A stretch of DNA of 64,000 bases from Nocardia abscessus (GCF_015477775.1 NZ_JADLQO010000002.1:558001-622000); one strand, 5' to 3'. Numbered from the stretch's first letter, positions 17,554 through 26,007 are shown. A program made the numbers and translations. Notes: generated by a model not told the origin, from the sequence alone.

Positions 17554-18078
17554 TCATCTCGGCTCGACGTCGCCGCGGCTGAGGCCCGCCACCGGAGGAG
17601 TGCGGTCGATGATCCGCGTGCGCGGCGGCTGCGCGTTGTTTCCCGGACCACCTTTGGTCCGTCCGAGTGCGTCGTTCGGCCGCAGGGCCCCGGGTGAGCG
17701 GCACTCACGCGGCGGCTCGGCGGCATGCGGCGCGGGCACACGGCATACGACGACCGGCACCTTCTGCCGCACTGCCAGCACGTCCACGATTCGCGGCACC
17801 GGACCGTCGTCCGGCACGGTGATGCGAACGGCGACGTCTCCTCGGGCACCGCGTTCCGCCAGCCGCAATACCGCCCGCACGCCCGCACAGGACAGGAAAC
17901 GCACCCGGCAGAGGTCGACGATGACCGACGACATCGTCGTTGTGCCGCAGTGGTTTTCGACAGCCCGAGCCATCGCCGCGAACCAGCCGTCGGCGTTCGC
18001 CGCGTCCAATTCACCGTACGTGAGCAGAACAAGGCCGTCGTTCGTCCGGATGGCCTCCACGCCGTACTGACATGACAT
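17554..18078 (-). CDS. STAS-domain anti-anti-sigma factor-like protein
   Basis: The start is ATG 18078 behind GGAGGTGCGC; 174 residues. Residues about 8-105 form a STAS domain: strand VLLTYGELDAANADGWFAAMARAV, then SSVIVDLCRVRFLSCAGVRAVLRLA. The loop normally containing the phosphorylatable Ser (D/S-S-S/A-G) reads S63-C64-A65-G66, so the usual phosphoacceptor position is Cys. Residues after about 115 are a Pro/Arg-rich tail of probable disorder. It should act on an anti-sigma factor to free SigF, whose gene is 162 bases downstream. If the Ser is truly absent, switching by RsbW-type kinases may be lost or redox-based. Confidence 0.85.
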   Translation of the reverse strand: MSCQYGVEAIRTNDGLVLLTYGELDAANADGWFAAMARAVENHCGTTTMSSVIVDLCRVRFLSCAGVRAVLRLAERGARGDVAVRITVPDDGPVPRIVDVLAVRQKVPVVVCRVPAPHAAEPPRECRSPGALRPNDALGRTKGGPGNNAQPPRTRIIDRTPPVAGLSRGDVEPR

Positions 18079-18206
18079 GCGCACCTCCGGCGGCGGGGTT
18101 CGGGCACAAGACGCGCCTCCAAGCCTCTCAGCGTTCGCGGCCGGTGTCAGCGCGGCAGGCGAAGTCATCCGGGGGCGGCGGTCCGAAAAACGAAATCTCC
18201 TCGCGG

Positions 18207-18884
18207 TCAATCGCGGGGTATGCGCAGATGGACCGTGAGCAGAATGTGGTCGAACGCGGCGACCACGTCCGGCGGTGGCGGCGGCACGAGGGGCAGTTCG
18301 GTGATCAACTGCTGGGCCAGCGCGCGCAGCTTGGTGTTGGTCTCCTGGGACCGCCAGCGCAGCACCTGGAACGCTTGATCGGCGCTGATCTGGTAGATGT
18401 TCATGAGCACCCCCTTCGCCTGCTCGATCACCGCGCGGTTCTCGTAGAGACCGGGCAGGGTCGCGGCGAGCATGGCCTGGTGGGCCTCCTCCAGGGTGCC
18501 GGAGAGATCGACGTAGAAGCCGGAAGTACCGACAGCGGTGCCGGTGTCGTCCAGGATGCGGTCGGCGACGACGAGCACGGTGTGTTCCTGGCCGGACAGG
18601 TCGATGAAGCGATGGCGGCTGGAGAAGGGCTCGCCGTGGTCGATGGCGCGCGTGATGGTCTCGGCGACGTGCGTGCGGTCGTCGGGATGTTTGTGCGCGA
18701 GCAGCAGTTGCGTCGTCGGTTCGATCTCGCCCGGCCGGTAGCCGTGCATGCGGTACACCTCCGCGGACCACTCCCAGCGGCGTGTGGCGAACCAGAACCG
18801 GAAACTGCCGACGGACGGCTGCTCGACAGGCGACGAGCCGGTGACGGTCGTAGGTGACGTGCACGGCTGGGTGTGCTGAGTCAT
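18207..18884 (-). CDS. PAS and ANTAR domain protein
   Basis: The ATG at 18884 (MTQHTQPCTSP) gives 225 residues; another in-frame start lies eight codons upstream. Residues about 25-130 are a PAS-3 fold (FATRRWEWSAEVYRMHGYRPGEIEPTTQLLLAHKHPDDR...RHRFIDLSGQEHTVLVVADRILDDTG). The C-terminal ANTAR RNA-binding domain reads RAVIEQAKGVLMNIYQISADQAFQVLRWRSQETNTKLRALAQQLI. Such proteins sense a signal and release terminator hairpins in target mRNAs. It is 128 bases upstream of the STAS gene on the same strand, forming a stress module with sigF. Confidence 0.9.
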   Translation of the reverse strand: MTQHTQPCTSPTTVTGSSPVEQPSVGSFRFWFATRRWEWSAEVYRMHGYRPGEIEPTTQLLLAHKHPDDRTHVAETITRAIDHGEPFSSRHRFIDLSGQEHTVLVVADRILDDTGTAVGTSGFYVDLSGTLEEAHQAMLAATLPGLYENRAVIEQAKGVLMNIYQISADQAFQVLRWRSQETNTKLRALAQQLITELPLVPPPPPDVVAAFDHILLTVHLRIPRD

Positions 18885-19323
18885 GAATGCGATGCCTCTC
18901 CGAAACACAAGGGGCTGGTGGCCGCGTGAGCCCGCGGACCGGCGCCATCCCTCGCGGGGAAGCGCACGGCCATGGACGCGTTCGGCCGAAATATCCGCTG
19001 TTGACTCAACGGCCGGCGCACGGACACATCGTGTCGGCAGCCGGTGATTTGCCGACCCAGTATGTCATCTGTGTTCGGATCGGGCAGGCCGGACCCCGCG
19101 ACGGCGCCGAACGGCATTGCCGACCTTTGATTCCGCCGCGCGTGTGATCGCCTGTCCCACAGTCGATGTCGCCGCGACGGATGGTGAGGTCGCCGTCTGT
19201 GGCCTTCTGTTCGAGGCTCGCGCAGGCGGCGTCGCGTCCACGCGGACGGGGCCATCGCCTGCCGCTCCGCCGCGTTTGCGGCACCCGGCGGGCCCGCCGA
19301 TCAGCAGGCCCCGGGCGCGGAGA
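18885..19323. other. intergenic region between the PfkB gene and the PAS-ANTAR gene
   Basis: No gene is supported in 439 bases; open frames on both strands lack family features and ribosome sites. It holds the promoter of the stress module. The AT-richer patch at about 19050-19075 (GTATGTCATCTG) is the most promoter-like part. Confidence 0.4.
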
Positions 19324-20325
19324 TCACACCCACCGGCTGTCCCAGTTGCCGACTGCTCCGGATCCGAGGGCCGACTCGGATTCCGAGAACGCGGCGGCGG
19401 CGCCGGAGCCGACGAACTCGGCCGCCGCGATCACCGCACGGCGCACCGCGCTCTCCGGTGTGCGGCCCGCGCCGAGATGGGCTGCCGCGGCGGCGGCAAA
19501 ACTGTCTCCCGCGCCGCAGGTGTCACAGCCATGGGGTGCTTTCACCGCGGCAGGGAGCGGGACGCGCAGGCGTTTCCCGGACGCACGCAGGCAGACGAGG
19601 GCGCCCTCCGATCCGAGGGTCACCGCGATCGCCTCCACGGCCCACCCTCTGGCGAGCTTCCACAGATCCGGTCCCTCGTCGAGCCGGCCGGACAGCCGAT
19701 CGAGCGCTTCCGCGCGATTGGGGGTGACCAGAGCCGCGCCCGGAATCGGGACGGGCCCGTGCGGATGGGGGTCCCAGACGACCGGGACGTGGGCGGCCTG
19801 GGCGCGCAGCAGCGTGCGGATCTGCGGGTGGGCCGCGATACCGCGGCCGTAGTCCGAGACCAGAACGGCGTGCGCCGATGCGACCACGGCATGCGCCTCC
19901 TCGGGCAGCGGGTCCGCGCCGACTCGTCCGGTGCCGGAATCCATTCTGGTGATCAGGACGGGCCGCGCGAGCTGCCTGGCCTTGGTGTGCCCGTTCGGGC
20001 TCGCCCACGGCCCGACCGCTCGCACCCGTTGCTTGCAGACGGTCGAACCGCGCAGGGGCAGGGCGATGACCCGCACGTGCCGATCCAGCAGCCCGCGCAG
20101 CCGCGCGGCCGCCTCGTCCGTGGCGAAACCCGCGATGAGCACCACTTCCCGGTGGTCGGCCGCGGCGAGCCGGGCCGCCAAGGCGGCGCCACCCGGCCGG
20201 AACGTCCGGTTGGCGACGTCGACGACCGGAGCCGCGGCTTCCGGGCTGCACCGGTCGGCGCGGCCGTCGACGTCGATGTCGAGCAGCGCGTCGCCGATCA
20301 CGACGAGCGGATCGCCCGCTGCCAT
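19324..20325 (-). CDS. PfkB-family sugar kinase, heptose-7-phosphate kinase (RfaE1/HldA)-like
   Basis: The start is ATG 20325 (GTG 20328 is also possible; GGAG precedes both); 333 residues. Motifs: N-terminal GDALLDIDVDG, the RfaE-like VSDYGRGIA, VVWDPHPHGPVPIPGAALVTPNRAEAL, and the C-terminal PfkB signature CDTCGAGDSFAAAAAAHL with the catalytic Asp in GAGDS. The D-Y-G-x-G and W-D-P-x-x signatures point to the heptose kinase branch rather than ribokinase. It follows two glycosyltransferase genes in the same direction, so a heptose- or hexose-containing glycan or secondary metabolite is likely. No adenylyltransferase partner is nearby. Confidence 0.85.
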   Translation of the reverse strand: MAAGDPLVVIGDALLDIDVDGRADRCSPEAAAPVVDVANRTFRPGGAALAARLAAADHREVVLIAGFATDEAAARLRGLLDRHVRVIALPLRGSTVCKQRVRAVGPWASPNGHTKARQLARPVLITRMDSGTGRVGADPLPEEAHAVVASAHAVLVSDYGRGIAAHPQIRTLLRAQAAHVPVVWDPHPHGPVPIPGAALVTPNRAEALDRLSGRLDEGPDLWKLARGWAVEAIAVTLGSEGALVCLRASGKRLRVPLPAAVKAPHGCDTCGAGDSFAAAAAAHLGAGRTPESAVRRAVIAAAEFVGSGAAAAFSESESALGSGAVGNWDSRWV

Positions 20326-20362
20326 CACTGCCGCTCCGGGCGGGCGGTGGCGACCCGCCCGC

Positions 20363-21385
20363 TCATCCGGACCCGCCCGGCCCCGTCGCGACCGCGTCGA
20401 CCAGCAGGTCGTCCCATCGCCGCACGAAGTCGTGGATGCCGAAACGCGTCAGTGCCCAATGCCGGGCGGCTTTTCCCGCCACCTCGGCGGCCGTCCGATC
20501 GCCCAAGAAGTGCCGGACGGCCTGGGTGAGTACATCAGGGTCGGCCGAGACCACACCGGCCTCGGCCGGGATCGACCCGTGCGCCTCGGTGGCGGCGACG
20601 GCGACGACGGGCATGCCCAGATGCATCGCCTCCAGGACCGAGAGTCCGAGCGAAGTCCAGCGCGGCGTGTGCACGAAAACGCGCCGCCGCGCCAGTTGCC
20701 GGTGCAGGCGATCCTGGGTGTGCTCGCCTGCGCCGTGCACCCGCCGTGGCGAGCAGCGCAACGCTTCGTGCACGTTCTCGGTGCCGAGGCCGTAGACGTC
20801 GATCGGGGCGGCCCGTGACAGCGGAACGAGCAGGTCGGTGCCGTTGACACGCCAGCGCAGCACCGGTTCGTCGACGACCGTCGCGGCGCGCGGGAGTTCA
20901 CCGGTGTAGGAGTAGCCGGGGTCCGGCACGCCGTGCGGAATCACGGTCACCGGAGTGCGGCCGCTGTCCCACATCAGCCGATTGAAGTGCGTCACGTGGA
21001 CCAGGGTCAGATCGGGGCGGTCCGCGAGCGGGTGCCTGGTCAGCGCCGCGTGCTGGTCAGGGGTGTTGTGCTCGACGTACAGCACCGGCACGTCGACGCC
21101 GGGCCTGCACCGCGACCACTCCCCGATCAGATCCAGTTCGCGCGGGCGCTGCGCCACCACCACATCGATCGGTTCGCCGGCGAGCGCGTCCGGCGCCACC
21201 TCGACGGCCGCGTCCGGCCAGGGGCGCCCGCACCGCCCGCGGGCCCATGTGCCGAGCCGGGCATCGGCCGGAATCAGATAGCGATGACCGCCCTGGACGA
21301 ACGAGGTCGTCCAGGAGCCGTGCACATGCCAGACGAGCACGTTCAACCGCCGCCCCGTCGCGCGCCGGGCGCGGGCGTCGGTCAC
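20363..21385 (-). CDS. glycosyltransferase, GT-B fold
   Basis: The GTG at 21385 gives 340 residues. The N-domain reads LNVLVWHVHGSWTTSFVQGGHRY, then VDVVVAQRPREL and VLYVEHNTP; the C-domain has VFVHTPRWTSLGLSVLEAMHLGMPVVAVAATE and IPAEAGVVSADPD. That is a GT4-like arrangement, but the first Glu of the usual E-x7-E is Thr here (T-S-L-G-L-S-V-L-E). It sits between the second glycosyltransferase (82 bases upstream) and the PfkB kinase (37 bases downstream), probably one operon. Donor and acceptor sugars unknown. Confidence 0.85.
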   Translation of the reverse strand: MTDARARRATGRRLNVLVWHVHGSWTTSFVQGGHRYLIPADARLGTWARGRCGRPWPDAAVEVAPDALAGEPIDVVVAQRPRELDLIGEWSRCRPGVDVPVLYVEHNTPDQHAALTRHPLADRPDLTLVHVTHFNRLMWDSGRTPVTVIPHGVPDPGYSYTGELPRAATVVDEPVLRWRVNGTDLLVPLSRAAPIDVYGLGTENVHEALRCSPRRVHGAGEHTQDRLHRQLARRRVFVHTPRWTSLGLSVLEAMHLGMPVVAVAATEAHGSIPAEAGVVSADPDVLTQAVRHFLGDRTAAEVAGKAARHWALTRFGIHDFVRRWDDLLVDAVATGPGGSG

Positions 21386-21467
21386 GGTCGAGAGCTCTCG
21401 ATGGACGGACGGACCACCGGCTCGCCAGAGGGCGACACGGCGCCGAGTTCCCCTGCCGGTCGCCGGT

Positions 21468-22700
21468 TCACGTCGCTCCTTTCGGCGTCACCGGCGGCAC
21501 GACGGGGGCCGTCGCGCCGCGGGCGAGTCGATCGGAGGTGAGGACCTGGTAGGCGCCGAGCGTCCGGGCACCGATCCGGTCCCAGGAATAGCCACGGCGG
21601 ACCCGGCGCAGTCCCGCCGCCCCCCAGGTCTCGCGCAGGACCGGGTCGGCGAGCAGCGGGCGGACCGCCGCGGCCACCGCCTCCGGCGTGGCGGGCGCGA
21701 CCAGGCGTCCGGTCGTTCCGTCGCAGACCGTGTCGAGCAGGCCGCCGACCGCGGTGGCGACCACCGGCTTGCCACACGCCATGGCCTCGAGCGGCACGAT
21801 GCCGAAGGGCTCGTACCACGGCGTGCACAGCACCACGTCGGCGGAGCGCAGCAGTCCCGGCATCGCCGTGCGTGAGACGTGCCCGATCAGCCGTACCCGC
21901 TCGGCCACGCCGTGCTCGGCGGCGACACCGCCGAGGCGGCGGATCTCCGGGTCGTCGCCGGACTCGCCCCCGGCGATGACCAGCTCGGTGTCGGGCAGCT
22001 GGGCGAGAGCCGCGATCGCGAGGTCGAAACCCTTGCGCCGCACCATCCGTCCCACCGAGACCAGCCGATGCGTCCGGCCGCGCCGATCGGCAGGTCCGTC
22101 CGGGGTGAAGCGGTCGAGATCCACCCCGCACGGCACCACCGAGATCCGGGCGCTGGGAACACCCATCCCGGACAGTTCACCCACCTCCTCCGAGCAGGTC
22201 GCCACCACATGCGCGGCGCGGTGGGCGATGATCCGCTCGGTCCGGATCCGTGCGGGCGGGCTGGTGTCGGCGGTTCCCTGATACCGCCGTTTGACGCAGC
22301 CGAGGGCATGAAAGGTCACCACGAGCGGAATCCCCAGCTGCCGCGCCGCCGGTTCGGACGCCACACCCGACATCCAGAAGTGGGCGTGTACCAAGTCGGG
22401 CCGGCTACCGGCCCAGCAGTCTCGCAAGAACGCGCCGAACTCGCCCAGGAAAGGGACGATCTCGTCTTTCGGCACAGGTTCCGGCGGACCGGCCGGGACG
22501 TGGACGACGCGGTAGCCCGCGCCGGTCGTGACTTCGCGCTCCGTACGGGAGCCGTCGTGTCTGGTGTAGACCGTCACGTCGTGCCCGCGCCGCGCTATCG
22601 CCGCCGAGAGTTCGGCCACGTGAACGTTCTGGCCACCGGCGTCGACACCACCGAGCTGGGCCAGCGGGCTGGCATGGTCGGACACCATGGCGATCTTCAC
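21468..22700 (-). CDS. GT4-family glycosyltransferase
   Basis: This 410-residue enzyme starts at GTG 22700 ([28 protein letters not shown]); the reading frame upstream has no site. The N-terminal [34 protein letters not shown] is the donor/acceptor loop seen in MshA- and sucrose synthase-like GT4 enzymes. The C-domain has [18 protein letters not shown] and [24 protein letters not shown] with an intact E-x7-E. It probably uses a nucleotide sugar. It is first in a three-gene minus-strand group with another glycosyltransferase and a heptose-kinase-like PfkB protein. Confidence 0.92.
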   Translation of the reverse strand: MKIAMVSDHASPLAQLGGVDAGGQNVHVAELSAAIARRGHDVTVYTRHDGSRTEREVTTGAGYRVVHVPAGPPEPVPKDEIVPFLGEFGAFLRDCWAGSRPDLVHAHFWMSGVASEPAARQLGIPLVVTFHALGCVKRRYQGTADTSPPARIRTERIIAHRAAHVVATCSEEVGELSGMGVPSARISVVPCGVDLDRFTPDGPADRRGRTHRLVSVGRMVRRKGFDLAIAALAQLPDTELVIAGGESGDDPEIRRLGGVAAEHGVAERVRLIGHVSRTAMPGLLRSADVVLCTPWYEPFGIVPLEAMACGKPVVATAVGGLLDTVCDGTTGRLVAPATPEAVAAAVRPLLADPVLRETWGAAGLRRVRRGYSWDRIGARTLGAYQVLTSDRLARGATAPVVPPVTPKGAT

Positions 22701-22847
22701 TGCTGGCTCCGTTTCGTCGCGGACGACTGGATCGAGTAGCGCAGTAGCCGATCGGGCCGCACCGCGACAGCCCGCCACCTGCGGACATGCCCTGGCCGCC
22801 CGCGCCGAAACATCGATCGCGAAAACCCGCGTGCGCCGGGTCGCCGA

Positions 22848-23213
22848 TCACAGCGGACGGTGGCCGGACCTCCGGAGCTCCGCCCGTCGCTCGGCGGACT
22901 GCCGACCGGGCGGGTAGGGACGCGGTGCGTAGGGGCGTACGGTCGCCGCTTCGGGGCCGCGGTCGGTGATGGTGGTGGTGAAGACGACGGTCTGGCCGGG
23001 AGCGAGGGTTTTGTAACCGCGCATATCGATGGCGCGGAAGTCGACGAACACCGGGCTGGTGCGGTCGTCGGGTTCCAGGTAGCCGAAACCTTTTTCGGTG
23101 TTGAACCAGGCGACGGTGCCGTGCCGCCATTCGGTCCCCGTGGCGGGGACGAGGGTGTCGCAGTGCGTGCGAAACGCACGCGATCGGATCGGGGAATGCG
23201 TGGGGGTCGTCAT
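22848..23213 (-). CDS. cold-shock domain protein with N- and C-terminal extensions
   Basis: The ATG at 23213 gives 121 residues. Residues about 31-90 form a CspA-type cold-shock domain: HGTVAWFNTEKGFGYLEPDD contains RNP-1 and VFVDFRAI is the RNP-2 region (Phe/Asp in place of the usual H-x-S). The Arg/Pro-rich tail and 30-residue N-extension are longer than the classical 67-residue CspA. It should bind single-stranded nucleic acid as an RNA chaperone. It lies 24 bases after the 71-residue ORF and is probably expressed from the strong promoter near 23.8 kb. Confidence 0.88.
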   Translation of the reverse strand: MTTPTHSPIRSRAFRTHCDTLVPATGTEWRHGTVAWFNTEKGFGYLEPDDRTSPVFVDFRAIDMRGYKTLAPGQTVVFTTTITDRGPEAATVRPYAPRPYPPGRQSAERRAELRRSGHRPL

Positions 23214-23237
23214 GGGAGCGTGGCGCCGGAATTCGGG

Positions 23238-23453
23238 TCAGTAGGCGAGCGGGTACTCGTCGTCGGGCAGCGGGGTGAGGACGGCTTGGTCGAACCGGTC
23301 GACTCGGTCGGCATGGTCGAACGCGTCCCGGATGCGTTCGGCGAGGGGCGTGAGTGCCGTGACGTCGATCCCGGTGTCCTCGCGGCGGTCGACAGGTGAC
23401 CGCTGTTCGCGGTGATCGGCAGTGCTACCGGCGGGAATCGTCGAGTTGTTCAC
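23238..23453 (-). CDS. small hypothetical protein, 71 residues
   Basis: The GTG at 23453 follows a strong CCAGGAGGACCACC site, giving MNNSTIPAGSTADHREQRSP...DRFDQAVLTPLPDDEYPLAY. The N-terminal half is polar and probably disordered; the second half has an amphipathic helix (LAERIRDAFDHADRVDRF). It has no signal peptide or known motif. It precedes the cold-shock protein by 24 bases in the same direction, so the two are likely co-expressed. The quality of the ribosome site makes a shadow frame unlikely. Confidence 0.7.
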   Translation of the reverse strand: MNNSTIPAGSTADHREQRSPVDRREDTGIDVTALTPLAERIRDAFDHADRVDRFDQAVLTPLPDDEYPLAY

Positions 23454-23468
23454 GGTGGTCCTCCTGGT

Positions 23469-23714
23469 TCAGGCCGTCGCGGATACGGGAGCCGCGGGCC
23501 CGGACGTCGGTGCCGGGCCCGCGTCGGAAGAGAGTGACGTGACGGTTGGATCGGTCCGAGCATCACCTGCCTTTCTCATTCCTCGTATCTCCGGTTGATC
23601 TGCCGCGCCCGAAGGTTCGCGCTCGCGCGAATGCGACCCGTGCGCCGGAATCCGGCCACGTGAGGTGACCACTTCCGCGGAAAGGCACAGCGCGGTTGCT
23701 CCCTCCAGGCGCAA
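23469..23714 (-). CDS. possible leader ORF in the cold-shock transcript
   Basis: An open frame of 81 codons from a TTG at 23714 (or 36 codons from an internal ATG) ends 15 bases before the start of the next gene, where it could couple translation. Its composition (Ala/Pro/Ser/Thr) shows no family features and no good ribosome site. It may simply be untranslated leader. Low confidence. Confidence 0.2.
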   Translation of the reverse strand: MRLEGATALCLSAEVVTSRGRIPAHGSHSREREPSGAADQPEIRGMRKAGDARTDPTVTSLSSDAGPAPTSGPAAPVSATA

Positions 23715-23755
23715 GTCGGTGGTGGTCGCACCTCCAACTCACCCGTTCTAGCTCA

Positions 23756-23784
23756 CTGGATCGAGATAACCTGTGTCGATCCAG
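23756..23784. promoter_or_regulatory. perfect 9-bp inverted repeat at the transcript start
   Basis: CTGGATCGA (23756-23764) pairs with TCGATCCAG (23776-23784) around an 11-base spacer. It begins about nine bases downstream of the -10 of the minus-strand promoter at 23793-23821. It could be an operator at +1 or the first hairpin of the leader RNA. Confidence 0.5.
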
Positions 23785-23792
23785 ACAGATTT

Positions 23793-23821
23793 CTTATAGC
23801 ACTACAGAGAGTGCAACGCAA
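23793..23821 (-). promoter_or_regulatory. strong sigma-70-type promoter for the cold-shock transcript
   Basis: On the minus strand TTGCGT (23816-23821) and TATAAG (23793-23798) are separated by exactly 17 bases, unusually close to consensus for this high-GC genome. Within the spacer GCACT-N6-AGTGC forms a short dyad, a position where a repressor would block polymerase. The predicted start near 23786 leaves a leader of roughly 330 bases before the 71-residue gene. Confidence 0.6.
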
Positions 23822-24202
23822 GTGCTCGCCAGAGGTAACCCGCCCACAACACGACATGACCGTACGAACGGTCCGGATTCGAGGTATCACCGCAGGCCAG
23901 AGGGTTGTCAGAGGAATCGTCGCGCCGAGGGCGTGCATGACCGGCCCGAAAGGCTTCCCACACGCTAGATGGCGGGATGAGCACCCTCCTCGCCGGACTG
24001 CGAACCCAGGGGCCGATCAGAAGGCGATCCCGAGGCCGGTCCGGAGAAGACGTCCTCCCCCATGGTCAGCGCTGCGTGACGATCGATGCCGACGCCCGGC
24101 GCTCGTGCGGATATCCGGCGCTCACCACGGCGCTGCTACACCGATCGCGATCGCGCAGCAGCAACGGGGGGTGATTCCGGCAGAGACGGCCGGGGAGTTT
24201 CG
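23822..24202. other. intergenic region between tRNA-Gly and the cold-shock promoter
   Basis: No gene recognised in 381 bases; the composition is more mixed than in the surrounding genes. No integrase gene and no repeated tRNA 3' end are visible, so there is no sign that an element used this tRNA. Confidence 0.4.
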
Positions 24203-24278
24203 TGGAGCGGATGACGGGATTCGAACCCGCGACCCTCACCTTGGCAAGGTGATGCGCTACCAGCTGCGCTACATCCGC
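24203..24278 (-). tRNA. tRNA-Gly (anticodon GCC)
   Basis: The minus strand folds as a complete cloverleaf. The acceptor GCGGATG pairs with CATCCGC, the D-arm contains AGCGCAGCTGGTAGCGC, the anticodon stem TCACC/GGTGA carries the loop TTGCCAA with anticodon GCC (complement at 24243-24245), and the T-arm has GGTTCGAATCC. The 3' CCA is encoded (24203-24205). It decodes GGC and GGU. Confidence 0.95.
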
Positions 24279-24349
24279 ACTCGCATCACGGCGTCCGCGA
24301 TGCGACACAGAACATTAGCGGACACGCTCGGCAAAAAGCCAATCGCCGC

Positions 24350-25564
24350 TCATGCCGCCCTGACCGCCGCCCGGTTGCGGCGCAGGCCGAGTCCGGCCGC
24401 GATCAGGCAGGCCAGGGCGACGACGGCGACGAACCACGGGAACACGGTGCTCAGGCCCCAGGTGGTGGCGGCCCAGCCGGCCAGGATGGTGGGCAGCGCC
24501 ATCGCCGAGTAGGCCAGCAGGTAGTACGCGGACATCGTCTCGCCGCGCTTGTGCTGCGGCACGACCTCCGACAGGTGCCGCAGCGAACCACCGAAACCGA
24601 GTCCGAAGGTCGCCCCGAGCGCGACCCCCGCGGCGAGCACCGCGATCCAGTGGTGCGTGGCCAGTGCGGGCACGGTCAGCAGCAGCGACAGCGCCATGCC
24701 GGTGTCACCGAGGATCGCGGCCCACCGGGCGGGCACACCGGTCGCGAACAGTTGCGCGGTGGCGCCCGACAAAGCCGTCGAGGCGACGACGGCGCCGCCG
24801 AAGACCAGATTGTGGATGCCGGTCTGCTGGGCGGCCAGCGACGGATACAGCGACAGCAGCACGCCCAGCACCGACCAGGCCGCCATCACGCCGATGGCCG
24901 AGAACCAAAAGTCGGCGCGAATCTCCTGCGGCACCGCGGGTTTCGCGATCCGGATGCGTCCGGCCACCCGGGCGGAGTGCGGTTCGCGCAGCGCGAGCAC
25001 GCCGACGCCGATCGCCAGGCAGACGACGGTGATCACGACATAGGGGGTGCGCAGCGGATGCGGCGCGTACTGCGCCAGCAGCGCCGAGCCCAGGATGGCC
25101 ACGGCCATCCCCACATTGAACGCGACGCCGCTGAGCTGCCCGGACCGCGCGCCGCGATGCGGGCGCAGATCCAGCAGCGCGGCGGCCCCCGCGACCACGG
25201 TCGAGCCGACCGCGACGCCGTGCAGCGCCCGCGCCAGCAACAGCATGGACACACTGTCGGCGAGCACGAACACCACCAACCCGGCGACCATGGTGGCGAA
25301 CGCGCCGAGCAGCACCGGTTTCCGGCCCACCACGTCGGAAATCCGCCCGGACACCAGCACCGCGCCCAGGGCGGCCACCGCGTAGACGGCGAACACGATG
25401 GTCGTGGTGAGTGGCGAGAGATGCCACTGCTTCTCGTAGATGCCGTAGAGCGGCGCGGGCACGCCGGAGACCCCGAGCGCTACGCCACTGGCCGCGAGCA
25501 CCAAGGCATACGCCCAGCGCTGCGCGGTCTGCTCCTCGACGGGCACCGCCATCGTCGCTGCCAT
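24350..25564 (-). CDS. major facilitator superfamily transporter
   Basis: The ATG at 25564 gives 404 residues with about twelve hydrophobic segments. The MFS signature after helix 2 is GRISDVVGRKPVLLG (G-x3-D-x2-G-R-x-x), and a related loop VPARWAAILGDTG lies mid-protein. The middle loop RIAKPAVPQEIRADFWF separates two six-helix halves. It resembles drug/metabolite proton antiporters; the substrate is not readable. It is divergent from an ArsR regulator, with an inverted repeat between them, so substrate-induced expression is likely. Confidence 0.92.
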   Translation of the reverse strand: MAATMAVPVEEQTAQRWAYALVLAASGVALGVSGVPAPLYGIYEKQWHLSPLTTTIVFAVYAVAALGAVLVSGRISDVVGRKPVLLGAFATMVAGLVVFVLADSVSMLLLARALHGVAVGSTVVAGAAALLDLRPHRGARSGQLSGVAFNVGMAVAILGSALLAQYAPHPLRTPYVVITVVCLAIGVGVLALREPHSARVAGRIRIAKPAVPQEIRADFWFSAIGVMAAWSVLGVLLSLYPSLAAQQTGIHNLVFGGAVVASTALSGATAQLFATGVPARWAAILGDTGMALSLLLTVPALATHHWIAVLAAGVALGATFGLGFGGSLRHLSEVVPQHKRGETMSAYYLLAYSAMALPTILAGWAATTWGLSTVFPWFVAVVALACLIAAGLGLRRNRAAVRAA

Positions 25565-25582
25565 CGGACTCCGATCGGGTAA

Positions 25583-25638
25583 GTTTGATGACTATCGAAC
25601 CAGAGTCGACCATACATCCGGTACGACGATCATCAAAC
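25583..25638. promoter_or_regulatory. inverted repeat between MFS transporter and ArsR regulator
   Basis: GTTTGATGA (25583-25591) and its exact complement TCATCAAAC (25630-25638) flank 38 bases in the divergent gap, and similarity continues for a few bases inwards. The two half-sites probably mark the ArsR binding region covering both promoters. Confidence 0.5.
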
Positions 25639-25656
25639 CTGGGAGTGATCCAGATC

Positions 25657-25986
25657 ATGACCGATGTCCGTGGCGCGGAGCAGCAGGCGCCCCCCGTGGC
25701 CGCGCTCCCCGCGGTGCTCAGCGCGTTACAGGACCCGGTGCGATTGGAGATGGTGCGGCGGCTCGGCAACGCGGGAACGGCGGTCCGCTGCGGCGCGCTC
25801 TACGAGGTGATCAACAAATCGACCGCCACTCATCATTTCAAGATCCTGCGCGACGCCGGAATCATCGAGCGCCTGGTCATCGACGGGCACACCTGCCAGC
25901 GCCTGCGCATCGACGACCTCGAATCCGCCCTGCCCGGGCTGGTGCCGACGATCATCGCGGCCGCCAACCGCGCTCGGCGGGAATGA
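25657..25986 (+). CDS. ArsR-family winged-helix regulator
   Basis: The ATG at 25657 gives 109 residues (MTDVRGAEQQAPP); an in-frame GTG lies 12 bases upstream. The domain is classical ArsR: LPAVLSALQDPVRLEMVRRLGN, then the recognition helix region NKSTATHHFKILRDAGIIERLVIDGHTCQRLRIDDLESALPGL. The Cys pair of metal-sensing members (CVC on the recognition helix) is absent, so a small-molecule or redox signal is more likely than arsenic. It probably controls the divergent MFS gene. Confidence 0.9.
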   Translation: MTDVRGAEQQAPPVAALPAVLSALQDPVRLEMVRRLGNAGTAVRCGALYEVINKSTATHHFKILRDAGIIERLVIDGHTCQRLRIDDLESALPGLVPTIIAAANRARRE

Positions 25987-26007
25987 CGCGGCAGCGCGGA
26001 TGCGCGC

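Noticed and set aside
23799..23815. Possible CIRCE/HrcA heat-shock operator
   Set aside because: The dyad is GCACT-N6-AGTGC; CIRCE needs longer arms and a nine-base spacer.
24203..24278. tRNA-Gly as integration site of a mobile element
   Set aside because: No integrase, no duplicated tRNA end and no change of composition consistent with an island beside it.
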